The notes below the pieces were generated by a model. It was not told the origin of the DNA. It saw only the letters and a program-made list of their open reading frames with translations, and searched no databases. A DNA stretch of 64,000 nt from Rhizobiales bacterium GAS188. Lineage in GTDB: Bacteria; Pseudomonadota; Alphaproteobacteria; Rhizobiales; Beijerinckiaceae. The stretch spans positions 7,759,001-7,823,000 of the forward strand of contig FNSS01000001.1 in the NCBI GenBank assembly GCA_900104855.1. Direction: 5' to 3'. Below, in pieces: positions 1-11,000 of the stretch. The translations under genes were made by a program, and so were the position numbers. Within the stretch, counting starts at the first letter, position 1; each line of letters opens with the position of its first letter.

Positions 1-529
1 CGATGACGGCTCGCGCGGCGTCGCGCTCTCGCTCGCCTCGCGCACGGGCTCTTTCGGCTCGCATGCGAAGGTCTTCGGCATTGGTCGCGATTATGTTCAT
101 GTCCTCATCAATGCTCCAAGGGCCGTGTTTATTCGGGGCGCCATTCTGGGCGCCGGTTCATTCGGGGCGCCGGCTCGTCTGAGGCGCCGACTCGTTTGCC
201 GATCGCAAGTCGGCCTCCGCCAGCTTCGCACATCCATCATCAGAGTCGATGGTCGGCGGGAAGAGGAAGCCCGACAACGGGAAAGAGGCCTTGGTCGGCA
301 AGCTGGCGACCCCAGGCGCAAACCAAAGGAAATGCGCGCGCAACAGCACTTGTTTCAGAAAATCGGCACCGCGAGCATATCGTCTAGCCGTTCAAACGCG
401 CGGTTCCCAGATAAAGTTCCGATTGATCGGCTCACGCATTCAGGAGAGGATCACTTTTCCGTCGGAAATCGTCAGGATGACTTCCGCCCCCGGCGGTGTT
501 TCCAGCAGGGGCGGCGCTTCAACTCCGGA
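1..529. other. No supported gene; GGCGCC-rich stretch near the left edge
   Basis: I could not support a gene here. A plus-strand frame is open from the window edge through about 709, but its translation is arginine-rich and matches no family I know, so it is probably a GC-driven open frame. It could hold the tail of a gene cut by the window edge. The sequence GGCGCC occurs four times between 137 and 188 (starts 137, 149, 166, 183), two of them in the longer context TTCGGGGCGCC, which looks like local duplication. Confidence 0.4.
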
Positions 530-736
530 TTAGAAGCTGCGGCCGGCCATCCATACCGTCACATCGGCATCCGCCTTCGCCTTGTCCAAGCCGTATCCCT
601 TCACGACCAGCGCCGAAAGGGCATCGTGGCTCTTCACTCGCGCGAGGTCTGCCTCATTGAGCTTCGACCACTTGGCATGGATGTCCTTTGCAAGAATTTT
701 GCCCTTTGACGTAACAATCTTCTCGTAAACAATCAT
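530..736 (-). CDS. Small CsbD-like stress protein
   Basis: This 68-residue protein has the CsbD/YjbJ pattern in its middle and end: a tryptophan followed by SKL and a D-L pair, a helix ending in a G-Y-G segment, then an acidic-alanine helix (DKAKADADV) closing with a tryptophan. CsbD-family proteins are small, soluble and general-stress induced; their biochemical role is unknown. The N-terminus is more basic than usual and lacks the common RIEGNW opening, so it is a divergent member. It stands alone, transcribed away from pgm. The ATG start is the only one that keeps the whole domain. The family call is moderately sure; function is unknown. Confidence 0.6.
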   Translation of the reverse strand: MIVYEKIVTSKGKILAKDIHAKWSKLNEADLARVKSHDALSALVVKGYGLDKAKADADVTVWMAGRSF

Positions 737-949
737 TCATGAACCTCAATTTCATTCGCGGCGCACCGTAGAAACCGCATCGTGTCGAAAATAAGTTTGA
801 CATTGCAAGCATTAAACACTCTCGAAGTCGATTTTCCCATATCTCATAGAGAAATTGACGTGATTCGCATTCAAAATTGGTCTGGACGGTTTATCCTCGA
901 ACAAAAGCAGCGGCGTTCATCTTGCGCAGCGCTCCAATGCGTGGCGCCT

Positions 950-1074
950 GCCGCTCAAATGACGGCGAGAAGGCCGCCATCGACAGAGTTGATCTGACCG
1001 TTGACACAGTCGGACGCCGAGGAGGCCAGCATAGGGCGCGATGGTGGCGCGCGCCGTCGAAACGCGCCTCATGG
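950..1074 (-). pseudogene. Remnant of a short-chain dehydrogenase gene with two internal deletions
   Basis: Three consecutive blocks repeat parts of the intact SDR gene lying about 2 kb downstream, in the same orientation. Positions 950-1029 match 2921-3000 with 3 mismatches in 80 and include the stop region. Positions 1030-1055 match 3216-3241 exactly. Positions 1055-1074 match 3492-3511 with 2 mismatches. The parts between the blocks (about 215 and 250 bp of the intact gene) are missing, so this is a decayed duplicate. Both the intact gene and this remnant flank pgm, suggesting that pgm lies inside a former tandem duplication or inserted between two copies. No functional product is expected. 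Confidence 0.85.
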
Positions 1075-1183
1075 TTGAGAGAGAAGGACGATCCGTGCGA
1101 TCATCCATGGTCGCGGGCGGCAAACTCACTCCGAGTCCGTCGCCGCTGCGCAATCCAGACTCCGGTCTTGAAGAGAGGTCGAG

Positions 1184-2854
1184 ATGGCCCGCCAGCTAAG
1201 CCCACTCGCCGGAAAAACGATCGAGCCATCTCTGCTGGTCGATATCCCACGGCTGGTGACGGCGTATTTCACCGGGAAGCCGGACCCGAAAATCCCCTCG
1301 CAGCGTGTTGCCTTCGGCACCTCTGGTCATCGAGGATCCGCCTTCGACACCGCCTTCAACGAGGCACATATCCTGGCGATCAGTCAGGCAATCTGTCATC
1401 ACCGGAGCCGGATCGGCATCGACGGACCGCTCTTCATCGGGATCGACACGCACGCGCTGTCGCGACCCGCCCTGGCAAGCGCGCTCGAAGTGTTCGCAGC
1501 CAATGGCGTCGATGCGATGATCGACGAGCAGGACGGATACACGCCGACGCCTGTCGTTTCGCATGCGATCCTGGCCTACAACAAGGATCGCATGACCGGT
1601 CTCGCCGATGGCATCGTCATCACCCCTTCGCATAATCCGCCCGAGGATGGCGGCTTCAAATACAACCCGCCCAATGGCGGACCCGCCGATACCGACATAA
1701 CAAATTGGATCGAGCGTGCCGCAAATGCGCTTCTCGAGACGGATCTCGACGGCGTGCGACGTATCCCGCTCGACCGCGCTCGCAAATCTCCCTGCGTCCA
1801 TCGTCACGACTATATCGGCCCATATGTCGCCGATCTGGAGAATGTTGTCGATATGGAGGCGATCCGCGCGTCCGGCGCGAAGATCGGGATCGATCCGCTG
1901 GGCGGCGCAAGCGTGCGCTATTGGCAAGCGATCATCGAGACCTATGGCATCGGGGCGACGATCGTCAACGACACGATCGATCCGACCTTTCGCTTCATGC
2001 CGGTCGACTGGGATGGAAGGATCCGGATGGATTGTTCGTCGCCCTTCGCCATGGCGCGGCTGATCACCATGCGCGATGACTTCGATGTCGCCCTCGCCAA
2101 CGACACGGACGCCGACCGGCACGGAATCGTGACGCGTTCGAGCGGCCTCATGAATCCCAATCACTATCTCGCGGCTGCCATATCTTATCTGTATGGGAGA
2201 CGTCCCGACTGGAACCATGGATGTGCGGTCGGCAAGACCGTCGTCAGCAGTGGCATCATCGACCGCGTCACCACGAAGCTCGGCCGCAAGCTCGTCGAAG
2301 TGCCCGTGGGGTTCAAATGGTTCGTCGACGGTCTCATCGACGGCTCTCTGGGTTTCGCTGGCGAGGAGAGTGCCGGAGCGTCGTTCCTCAGGCGAAACGG
2401 ATCGGTCTGGACCACGGACAAGGACGGGCTCATTCTCGGTCTGCTGGCCGCCGAAATCACCGCACAGACAAAGCGGGACCCGAGCGAAGCCTACGATCAG
2501 TTGACGCGCGAGTTGGGCGTGGCCTTCTATGAGAGGATCGACGCGCCGGCGTCATCCGAGCAGAAGGATTTGCTGAAGACGCTTTCACCTGATCAGGTCG
2601 GCATGACGGAACTTGCGGGCGAACCGATCCGCGCGAAGCTGACCACCGCTCCAGGCAACGGCGCTTCGTTCGGCGGGCTCAAGGTGATCGCCGAAAGCGG
2701 ATGGTTTGCGGCGCGGCCGTCCGGGACCGAGGATGTCTACAAGATTTATTCCGAGAGCTTCCGCGATGAAGCTCACCTGCGGCAGATCCAGCAGGAGGCG
2801 CAGGACAACATCGCTCGCGTGTTCGAGACCGCAAAAGCGCCTTCCCCCTTGTGA
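1184..2854 (+). CDS. pgm: Phosphoglucomutase, alpha-D-glucose-phosphate specific
   Basis: This 556-aa cytoplasmic enzyme interconverts glucose 1-phosphate and glucose 6-phosphate, linking glycolysis to UDP-glucose, glycogen and glucan synthesis. All family motifs are visible: the phosphoserine loop TPSHNPP with Ser about 149, the metal loop DTDADRHG at about 307-314, the sugar-binding GEESAGAS at about 393-400, and the phosphate-binding RPSGTED near 511. Length matches bacterial Pgm (about 546 aa). A purine-rich AGAGAGG ribosome site precedes the ATG. It stands alone between an SDR remnant and a convergent SDR. The cyclic glucan synthase downstream uses UDP-glucose, so a supply role is plausible, though no shared operon is seen. 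Confidence 0.95.
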   Translation: MARQLSPLAGKTIEPSLLVDIPRLVTAYFTGKPDPKIPSQRVAFGTSGHRGSAFDTAFNEAHILAISQAICHHRSRIGIDGPLFIGIDTHALSRPALASALEVFAANGVDAMIDEQDGYTPTPVVSHAILAYNKDRMTGLADGIVITPSHNPPEDGGFKYNPPNGGPADTDITNWIERAANALLETDLDGVRRIPLDRARKSPCVHRHDYIGPYVADLENVVDMEAIRASGAKIGIDPLGGASVRYWQAIIETYGIGATIVNDTIDPTFRFMPVDWDGRIRMDCSSPFAMARLITMRDDFDVALANDTDADRHGIVTRSSGLMNPNHYLAAAISYLYGRRPDWNHGCAVGKTVVSSGIIDRVTTKLGRKLVEVPVGFKWFVDGLIDGSLGFAGEESAGASFLRRNGSVWTTDKDGLILGLLAAEITAQTKRDPSEAYDQLTRELGVAFYERIDAPASSEQKDLLKTLSPDQVGMTELAGEPIRAKLTTAPGNGASFGGLKVIAESGWFAARPSGTEDVYKIYSESFRDEAHLRQIQQEAQDNIARVFETAKAPSPL

Positions 2855-2925
2855 AACAGCGAGATCCGAATTCCTCAACACGCCATGCGGCCGTCCTCCA
2901 CGCACCAGCTCCCGGCCCACGCCGC

Positions 2926-3693
2926 TCAAATGACGGCGAGAAGGCCGCCATCGACATAGATGATCTGACCGTTGACATAGTCGGACGCCGAGGAGGCCAG
3001 GAACACGGCGGTGCCGACCAGCTCCTCCGGCCTGCCCCAGCGCCTGGACGGCGTGCGCGCCTTCACCCAGGCATCGAAAGCCTGGTTCTCGATCAGCGCC
3101 AGGTTCATATCGGTGAGCATATAGCCGGGCCCGATCGCATTGGCCTGGATGCCGTGCGCCGCCCATTCCGCCGCCATGGCCTGCGTCAGGAGCTTGATGC
3201 CGCCCTTCGACACCGCATAGGGCGCGATGGTGGCGCGCGCCACCTCGCTCGTCAGCGAGCCGATATTGATCACCTTGCCGTAACCGCGTGCGATCATGCG
3301 CTTGGCCGCCTCCCGGCCGACCACGAAGGCACTGGTCAGGTTGGTGTCGAGGACCTTTTGCCATTCCGGCGTCGTGAGCTCGACCATCGGCTTGCGCAAC
3401 TGGATGCCGGCATTGTTGATCAGGATATCGACCGCCAGACCCTCGGCATCGAGCCGTTCGAAGGCGCCAATGATGGCGGCTTCATCCGTGACGTCGAAGC
3501 GGGCCTCATGGACCTCGTGCCCCGCCTCCCGCATCTCGGCTGCGGCCTTGGCCAGCCGATCTGCGTCCGAGCCATTGAGGACGATGGTTGCGCCGGCGGT
3601 CGCGAGGCCCTCCGCCATCGCCCGGCCGAGGCCGCGCGAGGAACCGGTGATCAGCGCCGTGCGGCCCGTGAGATCGAAAATCTTCGTGGACAT
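2926..3693 (-). CDS. SDR-family oxidoreductase, gluconate 5-dehydrogenase-like
   Basis: This 255-aa classical short-chain dehydrogenase has TGSSRGLG at residues 16-23 for NAD(P) binding, NNAG at 93-96, and the catalytic Ser146, Tyr159 and Lys163 (YAVSK). The overall pattern resembles gluconate 5-dehydrogenase/IdnO-type enzymes that reduce keto-sugar acids, but the substrate is not certain. I chose the ATG at 3693 because the Rossmann fold begins right after it and GAGGACC lies upstream; the longer frame adds a low-complexity leader. It converges with pgm. A decayed partial copy of this gene lies on the other side of pgm (950-1074). Confidence 0.88.
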   Translation of the reverse strand: MSTKIFDLTGRTALITGSSRGLGRAMAEGLATAGATIVLNGSDADRLAKAAAEMREAGHEVHEARFDVTDEAAIIGAFERLDAEGLAVDILINNAGIQLRKPMVELTTPEWQKVLDTNLTSAFVVGREAAKRMIARGYGKVINIGSLTSEVARATIAPYAVSKGGIKLLTQAMAAEWAAHGIQANAIGPGYMLTDMNLALIENQAFDAWVKARTPSRRWGRPEELVGTAVFLASSASDYVNGQIIYVDGGLLAVI

Positions 3694-3961
3694 GTGTGAG
3701 GTCCTCAGGCCGTCAATGGATGTGATCCAGGTTGCGAAGGTGCCCCGATCCCGACCTCTCGAGCAAGTCGTCGTTGCGATGGCCGAGCTGCAGGGAGACG
3801 ACATACGGGGCCGGGGCCAAACGAAGCTGCTCGGCGTTGCGAGGCGGTGGCGATGATTTGCAACCGTATATCACATAATAAATACCTGATCGCCCCTAAT
3901 AATTTCGTGTTTCGTTGTTATGTGAGAAGTCGAATTCATGACAATGTAGGCGAGGCACAAC

Positions 3962-4228
3962 TTGACCGTCAGGACGGACCGCACCACCGTTTCATTCATG
4001 AACCCCTTCAGTCTCAAGGAGCTGGAGGGGGTCCAGCCGGCCGGAAATTATCTCGTGGAGACGGATAACGAGGTGATCGAGGGGCTGTCGCGCCTCGCTT
4101 ATCGGCGCGTGGCGACGCTCCTGACCATTCCATGCATCTCAGCCTCTCAAAGCCTCAGCCAGCGTGTCTGCGTCGATCAAACCGATCTCGACGCCGCCTT
4201 GATGAAGGATCGTCAGCAGACGATCTGA
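3962..4228 (+). CDS. Small conserved hypothetical protein
   Basis: This 88-aa protein starts with TTG and reads MTVRTDRTTVSF, then MNPFSLKELEGVQPAGNY. From memory it resembles a family of about 85-90 aa proteins common in rhizobia that share this N-terminus, a YRRVATT-like centre and a DPLDLEAAL-like C-terminus (here DQTDLDAAL). Its function is unknown. It has no signal peptide or membrane segment. It lies 48 bp upstream of a DUF1488 gene and may be cotranscribed with it. The AT-rich stretch 3850-3945 upstream is a reasonable place for its promoter; otherwise I see nothing in the 268 bp before it. Confidence 0.6.
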   Translation: MTVRTDRTTVSFMNPFSLKELEGVQPAGNYLVETDNEVIEGLSRLAYRRVATLLTIPCISASQSLSQRVCVDQTDLDAALMKDRQQTI

Positions 4229-4276
4229 CCGAATCACCGTCAACGGCCGAGACGGGACGAATGGAGGGGAGTAGCG

Positions 4277-4540
4277 ATGAGCCTCAATTTTCCAAACGCC
4301 AGTCGCGCCTATGATGAGAAGAGGCACAGCGTCAGCTTTTGGGGCTATGATTCGGCATTCGAGATCGCCTTCCACGTCGAGGAGAATGCCCTCCAGCGGA
4401 TCAGCCCGGAGACGAAAGGGGACGAGAGGTCCATGCTGCATGCATTCGATGTCAATCGCGCTCGCATCGAGCAAGTCGCCGGGCACGCCTATGCGAAGGG
4501 CCGCAGCAATTATCACCGGCTGTCGGCGTCGGATTTCTGA
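4277..4540 (+). CDS. DUF1488 family protein
   Basis: This 87-aa soluble protein begins MSLNFPNASRAYDEKR and carries the FWGYDSAFEIAF segment, an AL(Q)RI segment and the AFDVNRARIEQVA helix typical of DUF1488 (PF07369). The function of the family is unknown. A strong GGAGGGG ribosome site precedes the ATG. An open frame of 171 codons runs antisense over it and lacks recognisable features, so I prefer this strand. It follows the TTG-started small conserved gene and may share its transcript. Confidence 0.82.
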   Translation: MSLNFPNASRAYDEKRHSVSFWGYDSAFEIAFHVEENALQRISPETKGDERSMLHAFDVNRARIEQVAGHAYAKGRSNYHRLSASDF

Positions 4541-5043
4541 GCACGATAACGACCGGGATTCAGATTTCCCGATCATGTAATTTTCACAAAAATTCTGGTT
4601 ATCTTTCGCAAACGCACAAAATTTCTTTGTCCCAGCGTATCGTATTTCGAGCAAAATCTCTCAAGAATTAGACAAAACTACATGGTTCGGCTCCAGATTG
4701 GACTTGGCACTCCCTTGTAATGAGTGCCAGCGACACCCATGTGGATGTGAGGCCGAGCCCGGCGGAGCCTTGAGGCATTTCGACCTTCGCCGAGAGGCGG
4801 CCGGGTGGTGATGTCCGAAAGCATGTCGATCAGCTCGGACGCGCCGCCGCGAAGTCGATCTTTGAGATTGGCGGCCGCCATGCCGGCCTGCCGTTATCCA
4901 GTTGACCTGCGTCGCAGACGGACCTGCCAAGTGCCCGTCTCACATGAAGCCCTGCATGAATTCCCGCTCCCGCGAAAAGGACCGCCGTCATCTCAACGGA
5001 TAGTGCAGCCAGCTCCGCTTCCCACCGATTCATCAGGCGTCCG
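4541..5043. other. Intergenic stretch with no supported gene
   Basis: The first 150 bp are AT-rich for this genome (ACAAAAATTCTGG, CAAAATTTCTTTG, AGACAAAACTAC) and may hold the promoter for the cyclic glucan synthase. The remaining 350 bp contain short overlapping frames on both strands, none with a domain or convincing start. I see no tRNA, riboswitch or clear terminator. Confidence 0.4.
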
Positions 5044-8000
5044 ATGCGCGGCGCAAAGGTCCATGTGACGAGCGTCCTTCGCCAGGTCTTCAGGCGCCGG
5101 CCTTCGCCATCGCCTTGGGACAGTCAGGAACCGGTCCGCGAAGAGCTTTTCAGCGTCGAACGCCTCGAGGAGCATGCGCGCAGCCTTGCGGTTGCGCAGA
5201 AGGTCGCGGCGAAGCCGACCAAGGGCCACCCGCTGGCGGGGCGGCTCGCCAAGAACGGAACCATCCTGTTCGAGGCCTATCGCGCCATCGTCAAGGCGAT
5301 CGACGAGGGGCGCGCCATAACGCCGGCGGCGGAGTGGCTGATCGACAATTATCACCTCGTCGAAAGGCAGATCCGGGAGATCCACTCCGATCTGCCGCCC
5401 GGCTATTACCGACAGCTCCCCAAGCTCGCCGCCGGACCCTTCGCCGGATATCCGCGCGTGTTCGGCATGGCCTGGGCCTTCGTGGCGCATACCGACAGCC
5501 GCTTCGATGCCGACATGCTGCTTCGCTATGCGCGGGCCTACCAAGACGTGCAGCCGCTGACGATCGGCGAATTATGGGCAGTCTCGATCACGCTGCGGAT
5601 CGTGCTGATCGAAAATCTCGGACGGCTCGCCCGGCAGATCGTGCAGAGCCGCGCCGCGCGACAACAGGCGGATGGCCTCGCCGACCGTCTGCTCGGCGCC
5701 GGCGGGCTCGAGCCTGAGCCGGTGGCCGTGGTGCTCGCAGACCACGAGAATGCGCGGCTCGAGGATGCGTTCGCGGTGCAGCTCGTGCACAGGCTGCGCG
5801 ACCAGGATCCGAGGATCACCCCGGCGCTGACCTGGCTCGACCAGCGTCTGGCAGCGCAGGAGATGACGGCCGACACGGTGGTGCGCGAGGTGCATAGGAG
5901 GCAGGGTGCCTCGAATGTCACGGTGCGCAACATCATCACCAGTTTGCGTCTGATTTCCGACGTCGACTGGAAGGAGTTGTTCGAGCGCATCAGCCTCGTC
6001 GACGAGGCGCTTGCCGCCGGCAGCGCCTTCAGGGACATGGATTTCCCGACACGCAATCTCTACCGCAGCGCCATCGAGGAACTGGCGCGCGGTTCGGACC
6101 GCACCGAGCTCGACATTGCGCAGAGCGCGGTCCTCGCCGCAGAGCGCGTCGAGGCTTCATGCCCGGCACCTGCACAAGACCGCCGTGGCGATCCGGGCTA
6201 TCATCTCCTTGCCGGCGGGCGCCGTGACTTCGAGACGGCGATCGGTTTCCGCCTCCCCTTGCGCAAATGGCCGTCGCACTTGAACCGGGCTTTCGGCATC
6301 GGCGGTTATGCGAGCGCCATTGCGGCCGCCACCGCGGTCCTCCTCGCCTTGCCGCTATTCGCTCTTGCATCAGTGGGGGTCAACGGGGTCTGCTTGAGCC
6401 TGCTCGGGGTTCTCGGTGCAGTTCCAGCCATCGATGCGGCGGTGGCGCTGGTCAATCGCGCCGTGACCTTCGGCTTCAGCGCGACCCTTCTGCCTGCCTT
6501 GGAGCTTCGCGACGGCGTCCCTTCGCATCTGCGCACGCTCGTCGCCGTGCCGACCCTGCTAACCACGCCGGAGGCCATCGAGGAGCAGATCGAGCGCCTG
6601 GAGATCCATCACCTCGCAAGCCCCGAAGGCGACCTGCATTTCGCGCTGCTCTCGGACTGGATCGATGCCGCAACCGAGCATGCGGAAGGCGACGAGGCAC
6701 TCTTGGCGACTGCAGCCGAGGGGATCGCCCGTCTCAATCGGCGCTACGGCCCGGCACCTGGAGGCGCCCGCTTCCTGCTGCTGCATCGCCGGCGAATCTG
6801 GAACGCCGGCGAAGGAAGGTGGATCGGCTGGGAGCGCAAGCGCGGCAAGCTGCACGAATTGAACCGCCTGCTGCGCGGCGCGACCGATACCACTTTCATG
6901 GAAGCCGAAGGGACGCCGCCCTGCCCACCGGCCGATATTCGCTATGTCGTCACGCTCGACGCCGATACGCGATTGCCGCGCGACACGGTCAGGCGGCTGA
7001 TCGGCAAGATGGCGCATCCGCTCAACCGGCCGCGTTTCGATGCTGAGGCCGGCAGGGTCGTCGAAGGCTATGCGGTGCTGCAGCCGCGGGTCACGCCCTC
7101 GCTGCCGGTCGGCCGGGAGGGCTCGCTGTTCCAGCGCATCTTCTCGAGCCTGAGCGGCATCGATCCCTATGCCTCGGCGGTCTCCGACGTCTACCAGGAC
7201 CTGTTCGGCGAAGGCTCCTATGCCGGCAAGGGCATCTACGATGTCGATGCCTTCGAGGCCGCTCTCGCCGGGAGGGTGCCGGACTCGACGCTGTTGAGCC
7301 ATGATCTGTTCGAGGGCGTATTCGCCCGCGCCGGCCTCGCCTCGGATGTCGAGGTCGTCGAGGAGTTCCCGTCACGCTACGATGTCGGCGCCCTGCGCCA
7401 TCACCGTTGGGCGCGCGGCGACTGGCAGCTTCTGCCTTGGATCCTCGGCCGCGGACCGACACCAGGGCCCACGTCTCAGGCGCCGGACGGCATTCCGGCG
7501 ATCGGCCGCTGGAAGATGCTGGACAATCTGCGCCGCACGCTCTCCGCGCCCGTAGCCGTCCTCGCTTTGCTCGCCGGATGGGCGATGCCGCTTGACGCCG
7601 CGCTCATCTGGACCGTCTTCGTGCTCGCGACCATCGTGCTGCCGACCTTGATCCCGGTCGTCGCCGCCATCCCGCCACGCCGCCCCGGGATCACCATCGC
7701 CAGCCATATGCGCGCGCTCGGCGGCGATTTTCGGCTCGCGCTGACCTTGTCGGCGCTCATCGTCACCTTCCTGGCGCATCAGGCCTGGCTGATGGGCGAT
7801 GCGATCGCACGCACCTTGTGGCGCCTGTTCGTCAGCCGCCGGCATCTGCTCGAATGGGTCCCGGCCGCACAGGCGAAGATCGGTCGCCATCTCGATGTGC
7901 TCGGCTTCTATCGCTGGATGGCCGGCGCGCTCGTGATCGCTGCCGCGGCGATGATCTTCGCCTGGCTTTCGGGACATGGAACCTTGGCGCTCACGGCTCC

Positions 8001-11000
8001 GTTCGCGGCGCTCTGGCTCGCCTCGCCGGCCGTGGCGCGCCTTGTGAGCCTGCCTCCGCGGGTCGCCGGCCAGCAACCGGTGTCGGAGGCCGATACTCAC
8101 GCTCTGCGGCTGACGGCGCGCCGCACCTGGCGGTTCTTCGAGTGCTTCGTCACATCCACCGACCACATGCTGCCGCCCGATAATTTCCAGGAAGATCCGG
8201 CCCCGGTGCTGGCGCACAGGACCTCGCCGACCAATCTCGGCCTCTATCTCCTGTCGGTAGCGAGCGCCCGCGATTTCGGATGGATCGGAACCGGCGAGGC
8301 GATCGAGAGGCTCGAGGCAACGCTGGCGAACATGAGCGGCCTCGCGCGCTTTCGTGGCCATTTCTACAACTGGTACGACACGCGCGATCTGCGCCCGCTC
8401 GATCCGAGATATGTGTCCTCCGTCGACAGCGGCAACCTCGCCGGGCACCTCATCGCGCTCGCCAATGCCTGCCGGGAATGGCAAGCACGCCCCCTCGAAG
8501 CCGGGTCGCGCCTCGCCGGTGTGGGTGACGCGCTCGACTTGGCGCGCGAGGAGGCCGGCCGGCTGCAGGACGGGCGCCTGACCCAGACGGTGACTTTTGG
8601 CCAGCTCGACAAAGCGCTCGCGAGCCTCGCATCGGCCGTGCGGACGACGCCGGTGGCGGGCGACGACTTCGCAGACTGGCTCGCCGGGTTGGCCGGCGAG
8701 GCCGAGACCATGGTCGACATCGCCCGGGCGCTGGCGATCGAACGAGGCGATGAGACCGGTGCCGACATGCTGTTTTGGGCGCGGGCCAGCCTGAGCTCGA
8801 TCGAGGCCCACCGCCGCGATCTTGGGCAGAGAGCCGATGCGGCCACCTCACTGGAGACGCGCCTTTCGGCGCTCGAGGACAGTGCCCGGTCGATGGCGCT
8901 CGCCATGGAGTTCGGCTTCCTGCTCGATCGCGACCGCAATCTTCTCTCGATCGGATACCTGGTGCCCGAGGGCACGCTCGACCCGAACTGCTACGATCTC
9001 CTGGCTTCCGAGGCGCGGCTCGCGAGCTTCATCGCGATCGCCAAGGGCGATGTTCCGGCCCGCCACTGGTTCCGGCTCGGCCGCGCCGTCACGCCGGTCG
9101 CGCATGGCGCCGCGCTGATCTCCTGGTCGGGGTCGATGTTCGAATATCTGATGCCGTCGCTGGTCATGCGTGCCCCGGCAGGGAGTCTCCTCGAGCAGAC
9201 GAGCCGCCTGGTGGTGCGCCGCCAGATCGATTATGCGGCGACCCTGCGCCTGCCCTGGGGCATTTCGGAATCCGCCTATAATGCCCGCGACCTCGAGTTC
9301 ACCTATCAATATTCGAATTTCGGCGTTCCCGGCCTCGGTTTGAAGCGCGGGCTTGGCGAGAACCTCGTCATCGCGCCCTATGCGACCGCGCTCGCCACCA
9401 TGGTCGATCCGCGCGCCGCTTCCAGCAATCTCGCGCGCCTCGCCAAGGCCGGCGCGCTTGGCCGCTATGGCTATTACGAGGCGTTGGACTACACGCCGAT
9501 CCGCGTGCCGGAGGGCGAGGACGTCGCCATCGTCCGAGCCTTCATGGCGCATCATCAGGGCATGACGATCGTCGCCGTCGCCGATGCGGTGCTCGATGGC
9601 CTGATGCGGACGCGCTTCCATGCCGAGCCCATCGTCCAGGCGACGGAGCTGCTCTTACAGGAGCGCACGCCGCGTGACGTCGCCGTCGCGCGTCCCTGGG
9701 CAACGGAGGCGAAGTCGGCCGCGAACACCCGCGACATCGAGCCGGCCGGCGGCCGGCGCTTCGCCTCCGCGCATCAGGCGACGCCGGCGACGCACCTCCT
9801 TTCGAACGGCCGCTACGCCACCATGCTCACGGCCGCGGGCTCCGGCTACAGCCGCTGGGGCGACCTCGCCGTCACCCGTTGGCGCGAGGACGCCACCTGC
9901 GACGATTCCGGCTCCTACATCTATCTGAGGGACATCCGCAGCGGCGAGGTCTGGTCGGCGGGCTTCCAGCCGAGCGGCGCCGAGCCCGACGAATACAATG
10001 TCGCCTTCAACGAGGATCGCGCCGAGTTCGCGCGCCGCGACGCAACGCTGACGACCACATTGGATGTGCTGGTCTCGGCCGAGGACGATGCCGAAGTTCG
10101 CCGTGTCACGATCACGAATGCCGGCAGCCGCGCGCGCGAGGTCGAGATCACCTCCTATGCCGAGCTGGTGCTGGCGCCCCAGGCCGCCGATATCGCACAT
10201 CCGGCCTTTTCCAAGCTGTTCGTCGAGACCGAGTATCTCTCCGATGTCGGCGCCATCCTGGCGACGCGGCGGAGGCGCTCACCGACCGAGCCCGAGATCT
10301 GGGCCGCGCATCTCTCGATCGTCGACGGCGAAGTCGTGGGCAAGCCGGAGATCGAGACCGACCGGACCCGCTTCCTCGGCCGCGGCCACGGCATCCGCAC
10401 GCCCATCGCGGTGATCGACGGACGGGCCCTCTCGAACACCGTCGGCACCGTGCTCGACCCGATCTTCGCGCTGCGCCGACGCGTGCGGATCGCACCGGGC
10501 GCCATCGTGCGCATCGCCTTCTGGACCATGGTCGCGTCCACGCGCGAGGCGCTGCTCGATAGTGTCGATAAGCACCGGGACACGACCGGCTTCGGCCGCG
10601 CCGCGACGCTCGCCTGGACGCAGGCGCAGGTGCAGCTCCATCATCTTGGCATCACCGCAGGCGAAGCCGCCCTCTTCCAGCGCCTCGCGGGGCATGTGAT
10701 CTATGCCGCGCCGACCTTGCGCCCCTCTTCGGATACGATCCGGCGGGGCGCCGGCGCGCAACCGGGGTTATGGGCACAGGGCGTGTCCGGGGATCTGCCG
10801 ATCGTGGTGCTGCGCATCGCCGATACCGAGAATCTCGATATCGCGCGCGAGCTGCTGCAGGCGCATGAATATTGGCGGATGAAGCAGCTCGCCGTCGATC
10901 TCGTGATCCTCAACGAGCGCCAATCCTCCTATGTCCAAGACCTGCAGATCGCGCTCGAAACCCTGGTCCGCACCAGCCAGTCGCGACCGCAGACCGGACC

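Noticed and set aside
1196-2218. Long minus-strand open frame inside pgm
   Set aside because: It is a GC-driven frame opposite a fully motif-supported phosphoglucomutase and has no domain pattern.
2855-2925. Terminator between pgm and the convergent SDR gene
   Set aside because: I found no stem of convincing length in these 70 bp.
4139-4654. 171-codon minus-strand open frame over the DUF1488 gene
   Set aside because: It lies antisense to a recognisable DUF1488 gene with a strong ribosome site and contains no known domain.
7372-8811. Minus-strand open frame of 479 codons inside the glucan synthase
   Set aside because: The translation is Arg/Gln/Gly-rich without domain features; the other strand encodes a clear ChvB/NdvB protein.
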